Below the pieces are notes generated by a model. The model saw nothing but the letters and a program-made list of their open reading frames with translations, had not been told where the DNA came from and made no database searches. From the NCBI RefSeq assembly GCF_000165835.1, contig NC_014642.1:62001-126000 (forward strand): a DNA stretch of 64,000 nt, written 5' to 3'. Shown here piece after piece: positions 10,895-20,204 of the stretch. The translations under genes and the position numbers were made by a program. Source of the stretch: Achromobacter xylosoxidans A8. Its GTDB lineage: Bacteria > Pseudomonadota > Gammaproteobacteria > Burkholderiales > Burkholderiaceae_B. How positions within the stretch are numbered: the first letter of the stretch is position 1; the number at the start of each line of letters is the position of its first letter.

Positions 10895-11854
10895 ATGCCT
10901 TTGTCCAAGCCAACCATCCTGCTCGCCTGCGATTTTTCCGTGCGCTTCAAAACCTTGCTCGGCAAGCAATACAGGGTGCTGGGGCCTCTGCCGCACTCGA
11001 ATGCCGAGGCCTTGCCCGAAGGCGCAGCAGGCGTGCGTGCACTCGTCACGAAAGGCGGCCTAAAAACGGATCAGGCCTTGATCACGGCTCTTCCCAAACT
11101 CGGCATTGTTTCCTTCTTCGGGACGGGGTTCGAAGGCATCGACCTGGAAGCAGCAGCCCAGCGCCAACTGGCCATCACCCACAGCCCCGGCGCGAATGCG
11201 TCGAGCGTGGCGGATTTCGCCATGGGGCTGGTGCTCGCTTCCACACGCAAGATTATTTCCGCAGATCGTTTCGTGCGGGAGGGCAACTGGACCGGAAACA
11301 GTCTGGTCAGCATACCCGCCGTGCCGGGACTGACGGGCGCGCGGCTCGGCATTTATGGTTTGGGCTCGGTCGGCCGCAAGCTCGCCTTGCGGGCCGCCGC
11401 TTTCGAGATGGAGATCGCTTACCACAGCCGTGCCCTCAAGTCCGACGCGCCCTACGTCTATATGGATTGTGTCCAGGCCCTGGCGGAATGGTCGGACGTC
11501 CTCGTGGTCGCGGCCAGGGCCGTTCCATTCAATCGTCACATTATCGGCCCTTCTATTCTCTCCGCGCTCGGGCCGGACGGACATGTCGTCAATGTGGCAC
11601 GCGGTTCGCTGATCGACCCGGAAGCGCTTGCAGATGCGCTGGAACGGGGAACGATTTCGGGCGCCGCGCTCGATGTCTTCGAGAATGAACCGGAGGTGCC
11701 CGAACGGCTCCTTCAAGCACCCAACCTTATCCTTTCTCCGCATATCGCCTTCGCGTCCGCCAGCGCGCGGAATGCTCAGGAAGATATGGTGCTCGCCAAT
11801 CTGGAGGCATTCTTCGCGGCCCGGGAATTGCCAAATCCCATCGACCGCTTCTAA
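10895..11854 (+). CDS. D-isomer-specific 2-hydroxyacid dehydrogenase
   Basis: A 319-residue NAD(P)H-dependent 2-hydroxyacid dehydrogenase of the glyoxylate/hydroxypyruvate reductase type. The nucleotide fold is GARLGIYGLGSVGRKLALRA (residues ~150-169); the catalytic segments are NVARGSLIDPEALADAL (Arg), the Glu in DVFENEPEVP, and the final SPHIAFAS (His). The frame is open from 10250, but the homologous protein starts at the ATG at 10895; the upstream codons overlap the TetR gene antisense. It is divergent from TetR and followed 17 bases later by a membrane protein gene. Confidence 0.92.
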   Translation: MPLSKPTILLACDFSVRFKTLLGKQYRVLGPLPHSNAEALPEGAAGVRALVTKGGLKTDQALITALPKLGIVSFFGTGFEGIDLEAAAQRQLAITHSPGANASSVADFAMGLVLASTRKIISADRFVREGNWTGNSLVSIPAVPGLTGARLGIYGLGSVGRKLALRAAAFEMEIAYHSRALKSDAPYVYMDCVQALAEWSDVLVVAARAVPFNRHIIGPSILSALGPDGHVVNVARGSLIDPEALADALERGTISGAALDVFENEPEVPERLLQAPNLILSPHIAFASASARNAQEDMVLANLEAFFAARELPNPIDRF

Positions 11855-11871
11855 CCGTCGCCGGATCGCCG

Positions 11872-12681
11872 ATGCTCTCCTCTCTTATTTCGGATCTTTC
11901 CATCGCCCAACCGCTGGCTCGGATGGCGGCGACGGCTTTCGTCGTAGTTGGCGTTGCAATGACGGTCGGCCGGTTTGGGCCGGTCATCGGCGGTGCACTC
12001 GCGGGCTTGCCCATCGTTCTAGGGCCAGGCTTTCTCTTCCTGCTGATGCAGGCACCTCCCGGGTTTGCGTCGAATGCCGCGATCTATTCGCTTTTCTCAC
12101 TTAGCGCGACGCAAATATTTCTCCTCGCGTACATTATCGCTGCCGAACGCGCAGGCCCGCTGGTCTCGTTACTTGGAGCGGTGGCCGCATGGGGCGCGGC
12201 CACCGCGCTGTTCCGATTGCTTCCGCCACAAGCGCTGGTCGGCATTGCTCTGTTTGCGGTTGTCACCGCAATCACGCGGAAACGAGGTGCGACGTTCGTT
12301 CGCGGGACGATTAAACGCGCTCGGGCAGACAACATCGGCCTACTTCTCCTGCGCGGAATTCTGGCCGGGCTTCTCGTGGCCGGCGTCACTGCGGCGGCAA
12401 ACCAGCTCGGCGCCACCGCTTCGGGCCTACTACTGGCCTTCCCGATCGGATACACGGTACTTTCCATCACGATCCATGAAGAATTCGGCGCGCAAGCCGC
12501 GACCGCGACACTTCACTCAGCCATCTTCGGCACGATCAGTCTGGCCGGGTTCTGCGCCGTGTTGGCAATCGCAATTCCCAATATGCCGGTAGCATGGGCG
12601 TTCGTCTTTGCCGTGGCTGTCTCGCTGGTCATTACCGTTGCGCTCATCCTGATCTCCCGTTTCGCACGAAACGCTTCGTGA
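11872..12681 (+). CDS. Polytopic membrane protein of unknown function
   Basis: A 269-residue very hydrophobic protein with roughly eight predicted transmembrane helices in two halves. Gly-rich repeats appear in both halves (FGPVIGGALAGLPIVLGPGF and ATASGLLLAFPIGYTVLS), suggesting an internal duplication around a charged central loop (TRKRGATFVRGTIKRARADN). It follows the dehydrogenase closely and would be regulated with it by TetR. I do not recognise the family with certainty; a small transporter is a reasonable guess, with no substrate implied. Confidence 0.75.
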   Translation: MLSSLISDLSIAQPLARMAATAFVVVGVAMTVGRFGPVIGGALAGLPIVLGPGFLFLLMQAPPGFASNAAIYSLFSLSATQIFLLAYIIAAERAGPLVSLLGAVAAWGAATALFRLLPPQALVGIALFAVVTAITRKRGATFVRGTIKRARADNIGLLLLRGILAGLLVAGVTAAANQLGATASGLLLAFPIGYTVLSITIHEEFGAQAATATLHSAIFGTISLAGFCAVLAIAIPNMPVAWAFVFAVAVSLVITVALILISRFARNAS

Positions 12682-12992
12682 TCGCCAACAGCTTCGCGAA
12701 GCAGTAGGGATAAGCATCCAATATTCGAATTGGATCAAAAACGATGGTCCCTAAGCCATCAACGAGAATCGGCGTTCTCGTGTCGTGAAGGAGATGCCTT
12801 GGCGCTAGAGCAGCCAGCATAGAGGAAGACCCATATCCGGTGTTTTCCGTCAATCGGTATATAGCGAGTCCGGCTTCGGGAGCACCCAAATTTGGGACGC
12901 TCTTCAGTTCGCCGGCGTTGACCTGCCCCCCAGACTTAGTACGGCATCGACATAGAATCCAGGTTCACCCGGAGCGCAGTTGCTCCCCGGTC
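12682..12992. other. Intergenic stretch without a supported gene
   Basis: About 310 bases lie between a membrane-protein gene and the tail of the convergent LysR gene. Short frames exist on both strands (for example 12644-12889 minus), but none has a ribosome-binding site or a recognisable family pattern. No strong terminator hairpin was seen. Confidence 0.5.
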
Positions 12993-13943
12993 TCAGGTTT
13001 GTGGGCCAAGGTTGCGGATACCTGCAACCCTCCCGAGGATCTGCGCCTGTCGTAGCACAGCATTCCATAGCATCTGCGCGGCTGGCGATAATGAACGGCC
13101 GGCCCGGCGGCACAATTCTATGCGGCGCACAGGAAATTCAGCTGTGAGCGGCACATAGCGCAAAGCAGGTAGACGCATCTGATGCAACACCAGCGCGGGT
13201 AGAATGGCCAGCGTGACGCCCTGCTCCAAAATGGCTGCCATGCTGCCCGTACCGTCTACAATGAATGATGGCTCCAGAAAGGCAGCGGGAACGTCTGACA
13301 GAGATGCGAGCGTGTCGTCGATTGAGGTGCGGGTATTGAGCGAGACGTATGGAAATTTTCCGGCATCGCGCAACTTAACTTCATCGACCTGAAGCGCCGG
13401 ATGGTCGTGGCGTCCCACAAGTCCAAATCTGTCCTCGATCAAGGGAATGTGGTCGACATCGATCCCCGTGCCAGGGGGAAGCGAAGCCACGCAAAAATCT
13501 ACCCTGCCTTCGCGCAACGCGGCCAGCATGTCCTGCGACAGGCCTGTACGCAGTTCCACTTTCAAGCGGGAAGATTCCCTCCACATCCCAGCCACGCACG
13601 GCGCAACCAGGCAGGATAGAGCCGATGTGGCCCCCATCACCCGGACATGGCCCGCGCTCAGATCGCGCAATTCGGCCACGTGCGTGACGCCATGATCCAG
13701 GAGTTGAAGCGAATTGCGCACATGCTCTAGGAAAGCATTCCCGGCCTGGGTCAGGGAAACACTCCGGGTCGAACGGTCGAACAGCCGCAGTCCGAGCTGC
13801 CGCTCCAGCGCCTTGATAGTTTCGGACAGGGCCGAAGGAGTCAGGTGCAGATGGCGCGCGGCTTCGACGAAGGAACCGCGGGTGGCTACTTCGTCCATAG
13901 CACGCAATTGCCTGAGAGAAAGATTATTCAATTTGTCCAACAT
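12993..13943 (-). CDS. LysR-family transcriptional regulator
   Basis: A 316-residue LysR regulator. The HTH is NLSLRQLRAMDEVATRGS then FVEAARHLHLTPSALSETIKALERQLGLRLFDR (residues 7-58), followed by a LysR substrate-binding domain. The gene reads away from a short eroded plus-strand frame at 14025 that keeps a good ribosome-binding site. Its original divergent target may therefore have been lost, and its present target is unclear. Confidence 0.92.
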   Translation of the reverse strand: MLDKLNNLSLRQLRAMDEVATRGSFVEAARHLHLTPSALSETIKALERQLGLRLFDRSTRSVSLTQAGNAFLEHVRNSLQLLDHGVTHVAELRDLSAGHVRVMGATSALSCLVAPCVAGMWRESSRLKVELRTGLSQDMLAALREGRVDFCVASLPPGTGIDVDHIPLIEDRFGLVGRHDHPALQVDEVKLRDAGKFPYVSLNTRTSIDDTLASLSDVPAAFLEPSFIVDGTGSMAAILEQGVTLAILPALVLHQMRLPALRYVPLTAEFPVRRIELCRRAGRSLSPAAQMLWNAVLRQAQILGRVAGIRNLGPQT

Positions 13944-14024
13944 AATCGCTCAATTAATTCTGATTGTTTGGGGTAAAGGCTACTCCTAGAATGCCTCCAC
14001 GACAAAATAAAAGGAGACATTCCC

Positions 14025-14174
14025 ATGCGACAGGTCGTCTGCTACGCCGGCTCGAACGTGTCTATCCCGGCTTTGATTGCTAGGAACCGGCAAGGCCCAC
14101 CGAGCCGCTTACCGATGCGGCACTGGCGGACGATGTCGGACCGGTGGCTACTTGGTAGATTGATTCGGACATGA
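14025..14174 (+). pseudogene. Short eroded frame divergent from the LysR gene
   Basis: AAGGAGA at 14011-14017 precedes an ATG that opens only 49 codons without a known pattern. In another frame the same DNA reads PLTDAALADDVGPVATW followed by TAG and DSDM, which resembles an SDR tail (DVGPVA-W/F-L-SD). The arrangement suggests a gene whose middle was deleted, leaving the start signals and a C-terminal scrap. This is weak evidence. Confidence 0.25.
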
Positions 14175-14215
14175 ATGTCAGGTCGCCCGCCACATTCTTC
14201 GGCCTTGCCTCTCTT

Positions 14216-15904
14216 CTACTCCGCGAAATGCCTGGCCGCGATGTACCCAAAGGTCATGGCCGGACCTATGGTGATACCGGCGCCGGGATAGGCGCCGCCC
14301 ATTACGCTGGTCATATCGTTGCCCACCGCATACAAGCCGGGAATTGGCGTTGCGTCGGTTTCGCGCAGGACGCGCGCATGTTCGTCGGTACGCAGGCCGC
14401 GGAAGGTGCCGAGGTCGCCGGGCTCCAGTCGAACCGCATAGTAGGGCCCCTGCTCGATTGGCGCGAGGTTGGGGTTGGGCTTGCGCCGCGAATCCCCACC
14501 GAAGTGATTGTAGACATTGGATCCTTTGCCGAACTCTGGATCGGTACCTTCGCGCGCAAACGCATTGTAGCGATCGACCGTATCTACGAGGCCTTGCGGA
14601 TCCACATTCAGTTGCGTGGCGAGCACCGCCAAGGTCTGGCCGCGAACCAAATAGCCGGAATCAATATAGCGCCCTATCGGCATCGGAAAGGGAGGAACCA
14701 CGCCCATGCCGTAACGCCTGATCGTGGTGTGGTCACAGATCAGGAATGATTCAACCCGTGGATCGTCGGCACAGGCCCGCACCATGGCCGGCACGAAGTC
14801 GTGGTAAGAGTCGGCCTCGTTGGCGAAGCGCTTGCCTCGGCGGTCAACGGCGATAAAACCTGGCTTGCAGCGGTCGATGAAGTGTGGATAGGGCGTGTAT
14901 GTGCCGTCGCCGTTCGGCAACCGGGAAACCGGGGCCCAGGCCGCAGGGTTGGAGGCCCCGTCGGAAAGCGCTGCGCCGTGGGTCATGGCGAGATGTGCGC
15001 CATCGCCTGTATTGCCGGGGGGAGCGAGGAAAACATGGTTCTTCCCCTGCGCGACATGTGGGTAGTAGCGCCGGCGCCACTCTTCATTGCGCGGAAAACC
15101 GCCGCTGGCCAGGACCACAGCCTTGCGGGCCGTGATTTCCACAACGGCGCCGTTGCGTCGAACTTGCGCGCCGCTGACCCGCCCGTTGTCGGTGACGAGT
15201 GCGATCACGGGTGAATTGGTCCAAAGTGGGACGTTTTTCTCAAATAGCGAAAGAGCCAGGCGCCCGATGAGCGCGTTGCCGTTGGCAATCGCCGTGCCGC
15301 GAGGCCAGTTCAGACGGTCGCGGGCATAGCGGCCCAGCAGTTTCAGAACATGAATTGCCGAGCGCGGTGAGCGCGTGGCGTTGAAAAGATGTGGAATATC
15401 CGACCGAGAAACCGACATTCCTCCAAAAAGCATCATGGTGGATAACGGAGTCCTCAGCCGAGAGAAATCCCGCCCTAGCCTGCGGCCGTCGAACGGCTCG
15501 GGCAGTAGCGAGCGACCGCCACTGGACGCGCCCGGGCCGAGAGGATGGTAGTCCGCCCAATTGGGAATCAACTGATACCGCACGTGGCTGCGTTCAAGCA
15601 TGAAGTCCAGCATCCGCGGCGCCTGCTCGACGTAGGCGCGGGCCTTCCGCTCATCGAAGAATTCGCCGGCTTCTGATGCCATATAGGCAAGTGCGCTCTC
15701 CTTACTGTCCGACAAGCCAGCGCGTTGCGCCAGCGTATTGCCCGGAATCCAGATCACGCCTGCTGAATAGGCCGTGGTGCCCCCAAAGGTTGCCTCTTTC
15801 TCCGCCACGATAACGTCCAAACCGCTGTCGGCGGCGGTAAATGCCGTCGTCAGTCCGGCTGCACCCGACCCCGCAACCAGGACGTCGCATTCAATCCGTT
15901 CCAT
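14216..15904 (-). CDS. FAD-dependent dehydrogenase, 3-ketosteroid-delta1-dehydrogenase-like
   Basis: A ~562-residue flavoprotein of the fumarate reductase/KstD superfamily. The FAD motif is DVLVAGSGAAGLTTAFTAADSG near residue 7-28, followed by EKEATFGGTTAYSAGVIWIPGN, the typical KstD segment. A late YAVGNDMTSVMGGAYPGAGITIGPAMTFG region closes the FAD site. The ATG at 15904 has AAGGAAC well spaced; ATG at 15910 lies too close to it. It is the last gene of the sigma-54 operon. KstD-like enzymes desaturate ring ketones; together with the neighbours this suggests breakdown of a cyclic ketoacid, though the exact substrate is not readable. Confidence 0.88.
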   Translation of the reverse strand: MERIECDVLVAGSGAAGLTTAFTAADSGLDVIVAEKEATFGGTTAYSAGVIWIPGNTLAQRAGLSDSKESALAYMASEAGEFFDERKARAYVEQAPRMLDFMLERSHVRYQLIPNWADYHPLGPGASSGGRSLLPEPFDGRRLGRDFSRLRTPLSTMMLFGGMSVSRSDIPHLFNATRSPRSAIHVLKLLGRYARDRLNWPRGTAIANGNALIGRLALSLFEKNVPLWTNSPVIALVTDNGRVSGAQVRRNGAVVEITARKAVVLASGGFPRNEEWRRRYYPHVAQGKNHVFLAPPGNTGDGAHLAMTHGAALSDGASNPAAWAPVSRLPNGDGTYTPYPHFIDRCKPGFIAVDRRGKRFANEADSYHDFVPAMVRACADDPRVESFLICDHTTIRRYGMGVVPPFPMPIGRYIDSGYLVRGQTLAVLATQLNVDPQGLVDTVDRYNAFAREGTDPEFGKGSNVYNHFGGDSRRKPNPNLAPIEQGPYYAVRLEPGDLGTFRGLRTDEHARVLRETDATPIPGLYAVGNDMTSVMGGAYPGAGITIGPAMTFGYIAARHFAE

Positions 15905-15923
15905 TGTCATGTTCCTTCGTGCG

Positions 15924-17096
15924 TCAGAGACCCATCAGCTGGGCGATGATGTTGCGCTGGATTTCGTTCGCGCCGCCACCGACAGGACCGATGCGCGAAT
16001 CGCGGAAGAACCGCTGCATATCGTGTTCCATCATGTAGCCGGCGCCGCCCATGATCTGCATGCCCAGGTTGGCGCAGTCGAAGTCGTTTTCGGTGGATAC
16101 CACCTTCGCCATCGCGGTTTCAATTCGCGGCTCGATCCCGGCATCCAGCATTTCCGCCACGCGATAGGTCAGCAGGCGCGTCGTTTCAGCCTTGATACGC
16201 ATGTCGGCAAATTTGTGTGCGACTGCCTGAAATTGCGAGATCGGCTGGCCGAATTGCACGCGCTGGGTGGCGTAATCTCTGGCGTAGTCAATGACGTGCT
16301 GCATGTTGCCCGCGCCGGCGGCTGCCAGGCAAAGCCGTTCCATGTTCAAGCATTTCATCAGGCCGCGCCAGCCCCGGTTTTCCTCCCCGATAAGGTTCTC
16401 GACCGGTACTTCGACATTGTCCAGGAAGATTTCGGTGGCACGCGTACTGCGGCGGCCCAGTGTGTCCAGCATTCGAATGGTCACGCCGGGGGCATCTGTC
16501 GGGATCAGCAGCATACTGATCCCGCGGTGTCCAGCATGGGCAGGGTCGTTCGCGGGCGCGGTGCGAACCGCGGCCACCAAATAGTGCGCAACATGGGCAC
16601 AGGTAATGTACAGCTTCTGGCCGGAGACCACATAGCGGTCGCCGCACCGTTCAGCGCGGGTCGAAATGGCGGCGGCATCCGAACCAGCGCCGGGCTCGGT
16701 CAGTGCGATGGCCATTCGAATGCTGCCATCCATGATGCCGGGCAGATATGCACGCTTGAGATGGTCGCCGCCATGCAGCGCGATGTGCTGCCCGGCATAG
16801 ATCACTGTTGTCAGGTAGGCGGTGGCGACGCTGGCATAATGGTAGGCCATTGCTTCCACCAGGACTGCCAGATCCTTGTGGGAACCGCCCGAGCCGCCCT
16901 GAGCTTCCGCGAATGGCAGGCTCATCCAGCCTGCATCCGCCAGAGACTGGTAGGCGTCGAGAGGGAATTCACCTGCGCGGTCGAGTTCGCGAATTTTCTC
17001 GGTCGGTAGTTTTGCTTGTAGCAGGTCCAGTACCGAGTCCCGGATCATGCATTGCTGCTCGGTCATGCCAAACGTATTCCAGTCTTGTCGCGCCAT
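15924..17096 (-). CDS. Acyl-CoA dehydrogenase
   Basis: A 390-residue acyl-CoA dehydrogenase with all main landmarks. These are MAIALTEPGAGSDAAAISTRAER (FAD segment, residues ~125-147), GQKLYITCAHVAHYLV, RVQFGQPISQFQAVAHKFADM and MQIMGGAGYMMEHDMQRFFRDSRI, with the C-terminal GGGANEIQRNIIAQLMGL. The usual catalytic Glu position falls in the C-terminal MEHDMQRF region. AGGAGAC sits eight bases before the ATG. It lies between MaoC and the KstD-like gene with short gaps, consistent with one mRNA. Confidence 0.93.
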   Translation of the reverse strand: MARQDWNTFGMTEQQCMIRDSVLDLLQAKLPTEKIRELDRAGEFPLDAYQSLADAGWMSLPFAEAQGGSGGSHKDLAVLVEAMAYHYASVATAYLTTVIYAGQHIALHGGDHLKRAYLPGIMDGSIRMAIALTEPGAGSDAAAISTRAERCGDRYVVSGQKLYITCAHVAHYLVAAVRTAPANDPAHAGHRGISMLLIPTDAPGVTIRMLDTLGRRSTRATEIFLDNVEVPVENLIGEENRGWRGLMKCLNMERLCLAAAGAGNMQHVIDYARDYATQRVQFGQPISQFQAVAHKFADMRIKAETTRLLTYRVAEMLDAGIEPRIETAMAKVVSTENDFDCANLGMQIMGGAGYMMEHDMQRFFRDSRIGPVGGGANEIQRNIIAQLMGL

Positions 17097-17125
17097 GGCG
17101 ATATGTCTCCTAGTTAGAATTCATT

Positions 17126-17572
17126 TCAGGCGCGGGTGCGCACCAGCGTTGCGAACAGGCCGGATTGGACGACTTCGTCGCGTTGATTGAGTATTTGCAT
17201 GCGACGCTTGATCACGCCCGCCTTGCGGTTCGACGCCAGGCGCTTTTCTTCCACGCTCCAGCGCAGGCGGATGCGATCGCCGAAGAAGACGGGTGCGTGG
17301 AAGTTCCATTCCTGCATTCCCAGGAACGCCAGCGCCGTGCCTTGCAACTGTCCGGCCTTGGCCGACAGTCCTGTGGCTATCGATAGGACCAGCAACCCGT
17401 GCGCAACGCGTTGGCCCATGGGGCTATTTTTTGCATACTCGGCATCTGTGTGCAGTGGGTTGTCATCGCCCGAGAGTGCTGCAAAGCCCAGTACGTCTGC
17501 CTCCGAGATTTCCTGTTCGGGGGTGATCACCGGCGCTGCGGCGGGATCGAAATCCTCGAAGTACCATCCCAT
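17126..17572 (-). CDS. MaoC-like (R)-enoyl-CoA hydratase
   Basis: A 148-residue hot-dog fold protein. The hydratase motif is seen as DVLGFAALSGDDNPLHTDAEYA (residues ~25-46), with the catalytic Asp/His pair in DDNPLHTD, followed by QRVAHGLLVLSIATGLSA. It would hydrate an enoyl-CoA made by the neighbouring dehydrogenase. The start lies three bases after the stop of the CoA ligase gene and has AGGAGTAAG upstream, so the genes are translationally close. Confidence 0.92.
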   Translation of the reverse strand: MGWYFEDFDPAAAPVITPEQEISEADVLGFAALSGDDNPLHTDAEYAKNSPMGQRVAHGLLVLSIATGLSAKAGQLQGTALAFLGMQEWNFHAPVFFGDRIRLRWSVEEKRLASNRKAGVIKRRMQILNQRDEVVQSGLFATLVRTRA

Positions 17573-17575
17573 CTC

Positions 17576-19741
17576 TTACTCCTGTGTTGGTGTTTCTTGC
17601 GTTTGGCGGCGTACAAAAAGCGCGTCCACGGCGATGAAGTCGGAGCCTCGGGCCATCACCGGGTTGAGATCGATTTCCTCGATTTCTTCCGCGAGATCCG
17701 CACACATGGCCGAGAAGCGCACCACCAGACCGGCCAATGCATCGAGATTCACGCCCGCCTTGCCCCGATAGCCTTGAAGCAAGCGGTGGCACTTCAGACG
17801 TCGCAGCATGTTCGCGGCGGCATACTGGTCTACCGGTGCGAGTTCGGTGGCCACGTCGCCAAAGATCTCCACCAGTTCACCGCCGAGGCCGACCATGATT
17901 AGCGGTCCGAACACCGGATCGCGCTTCATGCCCAGGACCAACTCGAAGTCGGCCTGTGCCTGCCGCTGCAGCAGAAATTGCCCCGCCAGGGATCCGGGCG
18001 CGCGCAGCTGGATCGACTCCAGCATCTGACGTGCGGCGACTTCGACTTCTTGCGCGTTTTCCAGTCCGACGCGAACTAGGCCCAGCTCGGTCTTATGCGC
18101 GATTCCCGGCACGTCGTACTTGAGAACGAGAGGGAACGACATGGATGCCATCGCACTCATTAACTGGTCGACGCCGGACACCGCGTGCTCCGTCACCACT
18201 GGCAGACCATACATCTGGGCGAGGCGTTTAGCGGCCTGCTCTGTGACTACGCGCGGTTGTTCGCTAAGTAGCGCGCGTGCCTGCGCACCAACGGCCGCAT
18301 CCACGTCCTCGCCACGTGCCGAGCGCGGATTGCCGGCACGCCGGAGGTGCCATTCTTGCCAGGCAGCCAGGGTGCGAAAGCAGCGGTCCGTGTCCCGGAA
18401 GAAGCCGACATGTGCATCGCGGGCGTAAGTTGCCGCGCCGGGGCCCTCTAGCCAGTCACTAAGCCAGACTATGCATACCGGCTTGCCGGCTTCACTCGCC
18501 AGTGACGACACTAACGGGCAACGCAGATCGGCCATGGCCTGTCCAGCAGTGACTTGAGGTAGGACCAGCGCGCCGTAGTGGTTGTCGCGCAGTAGGGAAC
18601 TGGCGCAAGCGCGGAACGCTTCCGGATTGTTAAGCACTTGGCCGGTGATGTCGCAAGGATTGCGCGCCGAGCCGAATTCGGGCACGTTCGCGTCCAGCAC
18701 GGCCTGAGTTTCGGGGTGCGCCTGCGGCAGAACGATGCCGTGGTCGGCGCTTGCGTCTGCACACATGATTGCGGCGCCGCCGGAGGTAGCCATTACCGCA
18801 ACGCCCGGAGCCTGGGGCGGGGGGGCCTTGGCGAAAAAGTCCGCCATCTCCGTCAATTCCGCCAGTGAGGCGGCTCGGATGAAGCCGCCTCGCCGCATGG
18901 CCGCCTCGAATGCCTGGGACGAGCCGGCCAGGCTGCCGGTATGAGATTGTGCGGCGGTTGCCGCAGCCTCACCCACTGCGGTCTTGTACACGATCACCGG
19001 CTTGGCACATGCGTGCGCTACATCCGATAGCTCCAGCAGACGTTCAGCGTCGCCTGCCGCCTCCAGTACACAGGCGACGCTGCGCGAATCCGCGTCATGA
19101 ACCAGATAATTGGCCAGATCCAGCGTGTCGACGTCGCATGAATTTCCCGCCGTGAGCAAATGCGTGTACGCCATGCCGTGGTTGGCACCTTGCAGTAGGG
19201 CATAACCCAGGGCGCCAGATTGGCTGACTAGTCCGACTCTGCCGGGAGGATGCTGCAGCGCGGCATAACCCATCTGGAAGAGAAGGCCGGCGCCTAATTT
19301 GTTGTTGGCTATGCCCAGGCAGTTCGGGCCCAGGATTCGCATGCCGCTACCTCGTGCGATATCGCTCATGGCCGACTGCAAGGCGACGCGTTCAGCCAGG
19401 CCGGTTTCGGCGAAACCGGACGCATAGACTATGGCACCCCCTGCGCCCGCATCGGCAGCCTCGCGCACGGCATCCAAGGCGGCTTGCCAAGGTAGCGCAA
19501 CAATTACGCAGTCAGGTGCCGATGGCAATGCCCGAAGGCTGGCGTGGCATGGACGGCCGCTGACCTCCGTGTAACGCGGATTGATCAGGTGGATTTCGCC
19601 CAAGTAGTTGGCGAGGTTCTCCAGCGTGCGGTTCGAGAAGGCGCCGGGCTTGGCACTGGCGCCGACGATTGCCACGCTGGCGGGGGCCAGCAGGCGACGT
19701 AAGGATTCCGGCGCATACAGGCGTCGATTGATAGTGGGCAT
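17576..19741 (-). CDS. Acetate-CoA ligase (ADP-forming)-type acyl-CoA synthetase, fused subunits
   Basis: A 721-residue NDP-forming acyl-CoA synthetase. Order of domains: CoA-binding Rossmann (RRLLAPASVAIVGASAKPG near 15-34), two succinyl-CoA-ligase-like domains (VSQSGALGYALLQ near 170, phospho-His region MATSGGAAIMCADASADHG near 325), and a C-terminal ATP-grasp domain (FPLVLKYDVPGIAHKTELGLVRVGL near 545). It probably activates the imported carboxylate to its CoA thioester. This reaction chemistry is family knowledge, while the identity of the acid is inference from the operon. Confidence 0.92.
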   Translation of the reverse strand: MPTINRRLYAPESLRRLLAPASVAIVGASAKPGAFSNRTLENLANYLGEIHLINPRYTEVSGRPCHASLRALPSAPDCVIVALPWQAALDAVREAADAGAGGAIVYASGFAETGLAERVALQSAMSDIARGSGMRILGPNCLGIANNKLGAGLLFQMGYAALQHPPGRVGLVSQSGALGYALLQGANHGMAYTHLLTAGNSCDVDTLDLANYLVHDADSRSVACVLEAAGDAERLLELSDVAHACAKPVIVYKTAVGEAAATAAQSHTGSLAGSSQAFEAAMRRGGFIRAASLAELTEMADFFAKAPPPQAPGVAVMATSGGAAIMCADASADHGIVLPQAHPETQAVLDANVPEFGSARNPCDITGQVLNNPEAFRACASSLLRDNHYGALVLPQVTAGQAMADLRCPLVSSLASEAGKPVCIVWLSDWLEGPGAATYARDAHVGFFRDTDRCFRTLAAWQEWHLRRAGNPRSARGEDVDAAVGAQARALLSEQPRVVTEQAAKRLAQMYGLPVVTEHAVSGVDQLMSAMASMSFPLVLKYDVPGIAHKTELGLVRVGLENAQEVEVAARQMLESIQLRAPGSLAGQFLLQRQAQADFELVLGMKRDPVFGPLIMVGLGGELVEIFGDVATELAPVDQYAAANMLRRLKCHRLLQGYRGKAGVNLDALAGLVVRFSAMCADLAEEIEEIDLNPVMARGSDFIAVDALFVRRQTQETPTQE

Positions 19742-19748
19742 GGCGTTA

Positions 19749-20204
19749 TCAGGTTTGAGGAATCAGGCGGGCCGCGAACAGCGGGCCATCTTCATAGGCC
19801 AGCACGGCCAGTTCGACTTTGCGTCCCAGAGCCTGGGCCGTCGGCGTGTCGTCCAGCAGCCTTGTTGCGATGCGCAATCCGGCGTGCAGATCGACAATGC
19901 AGACCTGGTAGGGCGCTTCGGTGCGGAAAACCTTGGGCGCTGCGTGGACGGTCGTGGCGGAATAAATCACGCCGCGCGGAAGAATTTCGCGCCATTGCAC
20001 GCTCCGATGCCAGCAATGCGGGCAGAACGGCTTGGGTGGAAAGGACAGCCGGTCACATTGTGGGCAATGTGTCGTCTGGAACCTGCCCGTGCCAAGCGCC
20101 CGCCAGAATTCGGCGGTAAATAGCGAAAGCGTTGGAGGATAAGGACGCGTGCCCGCCATCGTCAACGTTGGCATCGCGCCGTTTCCGATCGAATGGCTGT
20201 TCAT
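19749..20204 (-). CDS. DUF35 OB-fold / zinc-ribbon acyl-CoA-binding protein
   Basis: A 151-residue protein with a rubredoxin-like zinc ribbon, CPQCDRLSFPPKPFCPHC at residues ~47-64, followed by an OB fold (GVIYSATTVH, KVFRTEAPYQVCIVDL). DUF35 proteins partner thiolase-like enzymes, as in steroid side-chain aldolases where DUF35 is needed for activity. Its ATG overlaps the stop of the thiolase gene by four bases (ATGA), which supports a 1:1 partnership. Confidence 0.92.
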   Translation of the reverse strand: MNSHSIGNGAMPTLTMAGTRPYPPTLSLFTAEFWRALGTGRFQTTHCPQCDRLSFPPKPFCPHCWHRSVQWREILPRGVIYSATTVHAAPKVFRTEAPYQVCIVDLHAGLRIATRLLDDTPTAQALGRKVELAVLAYEDGPLFAARLIPQT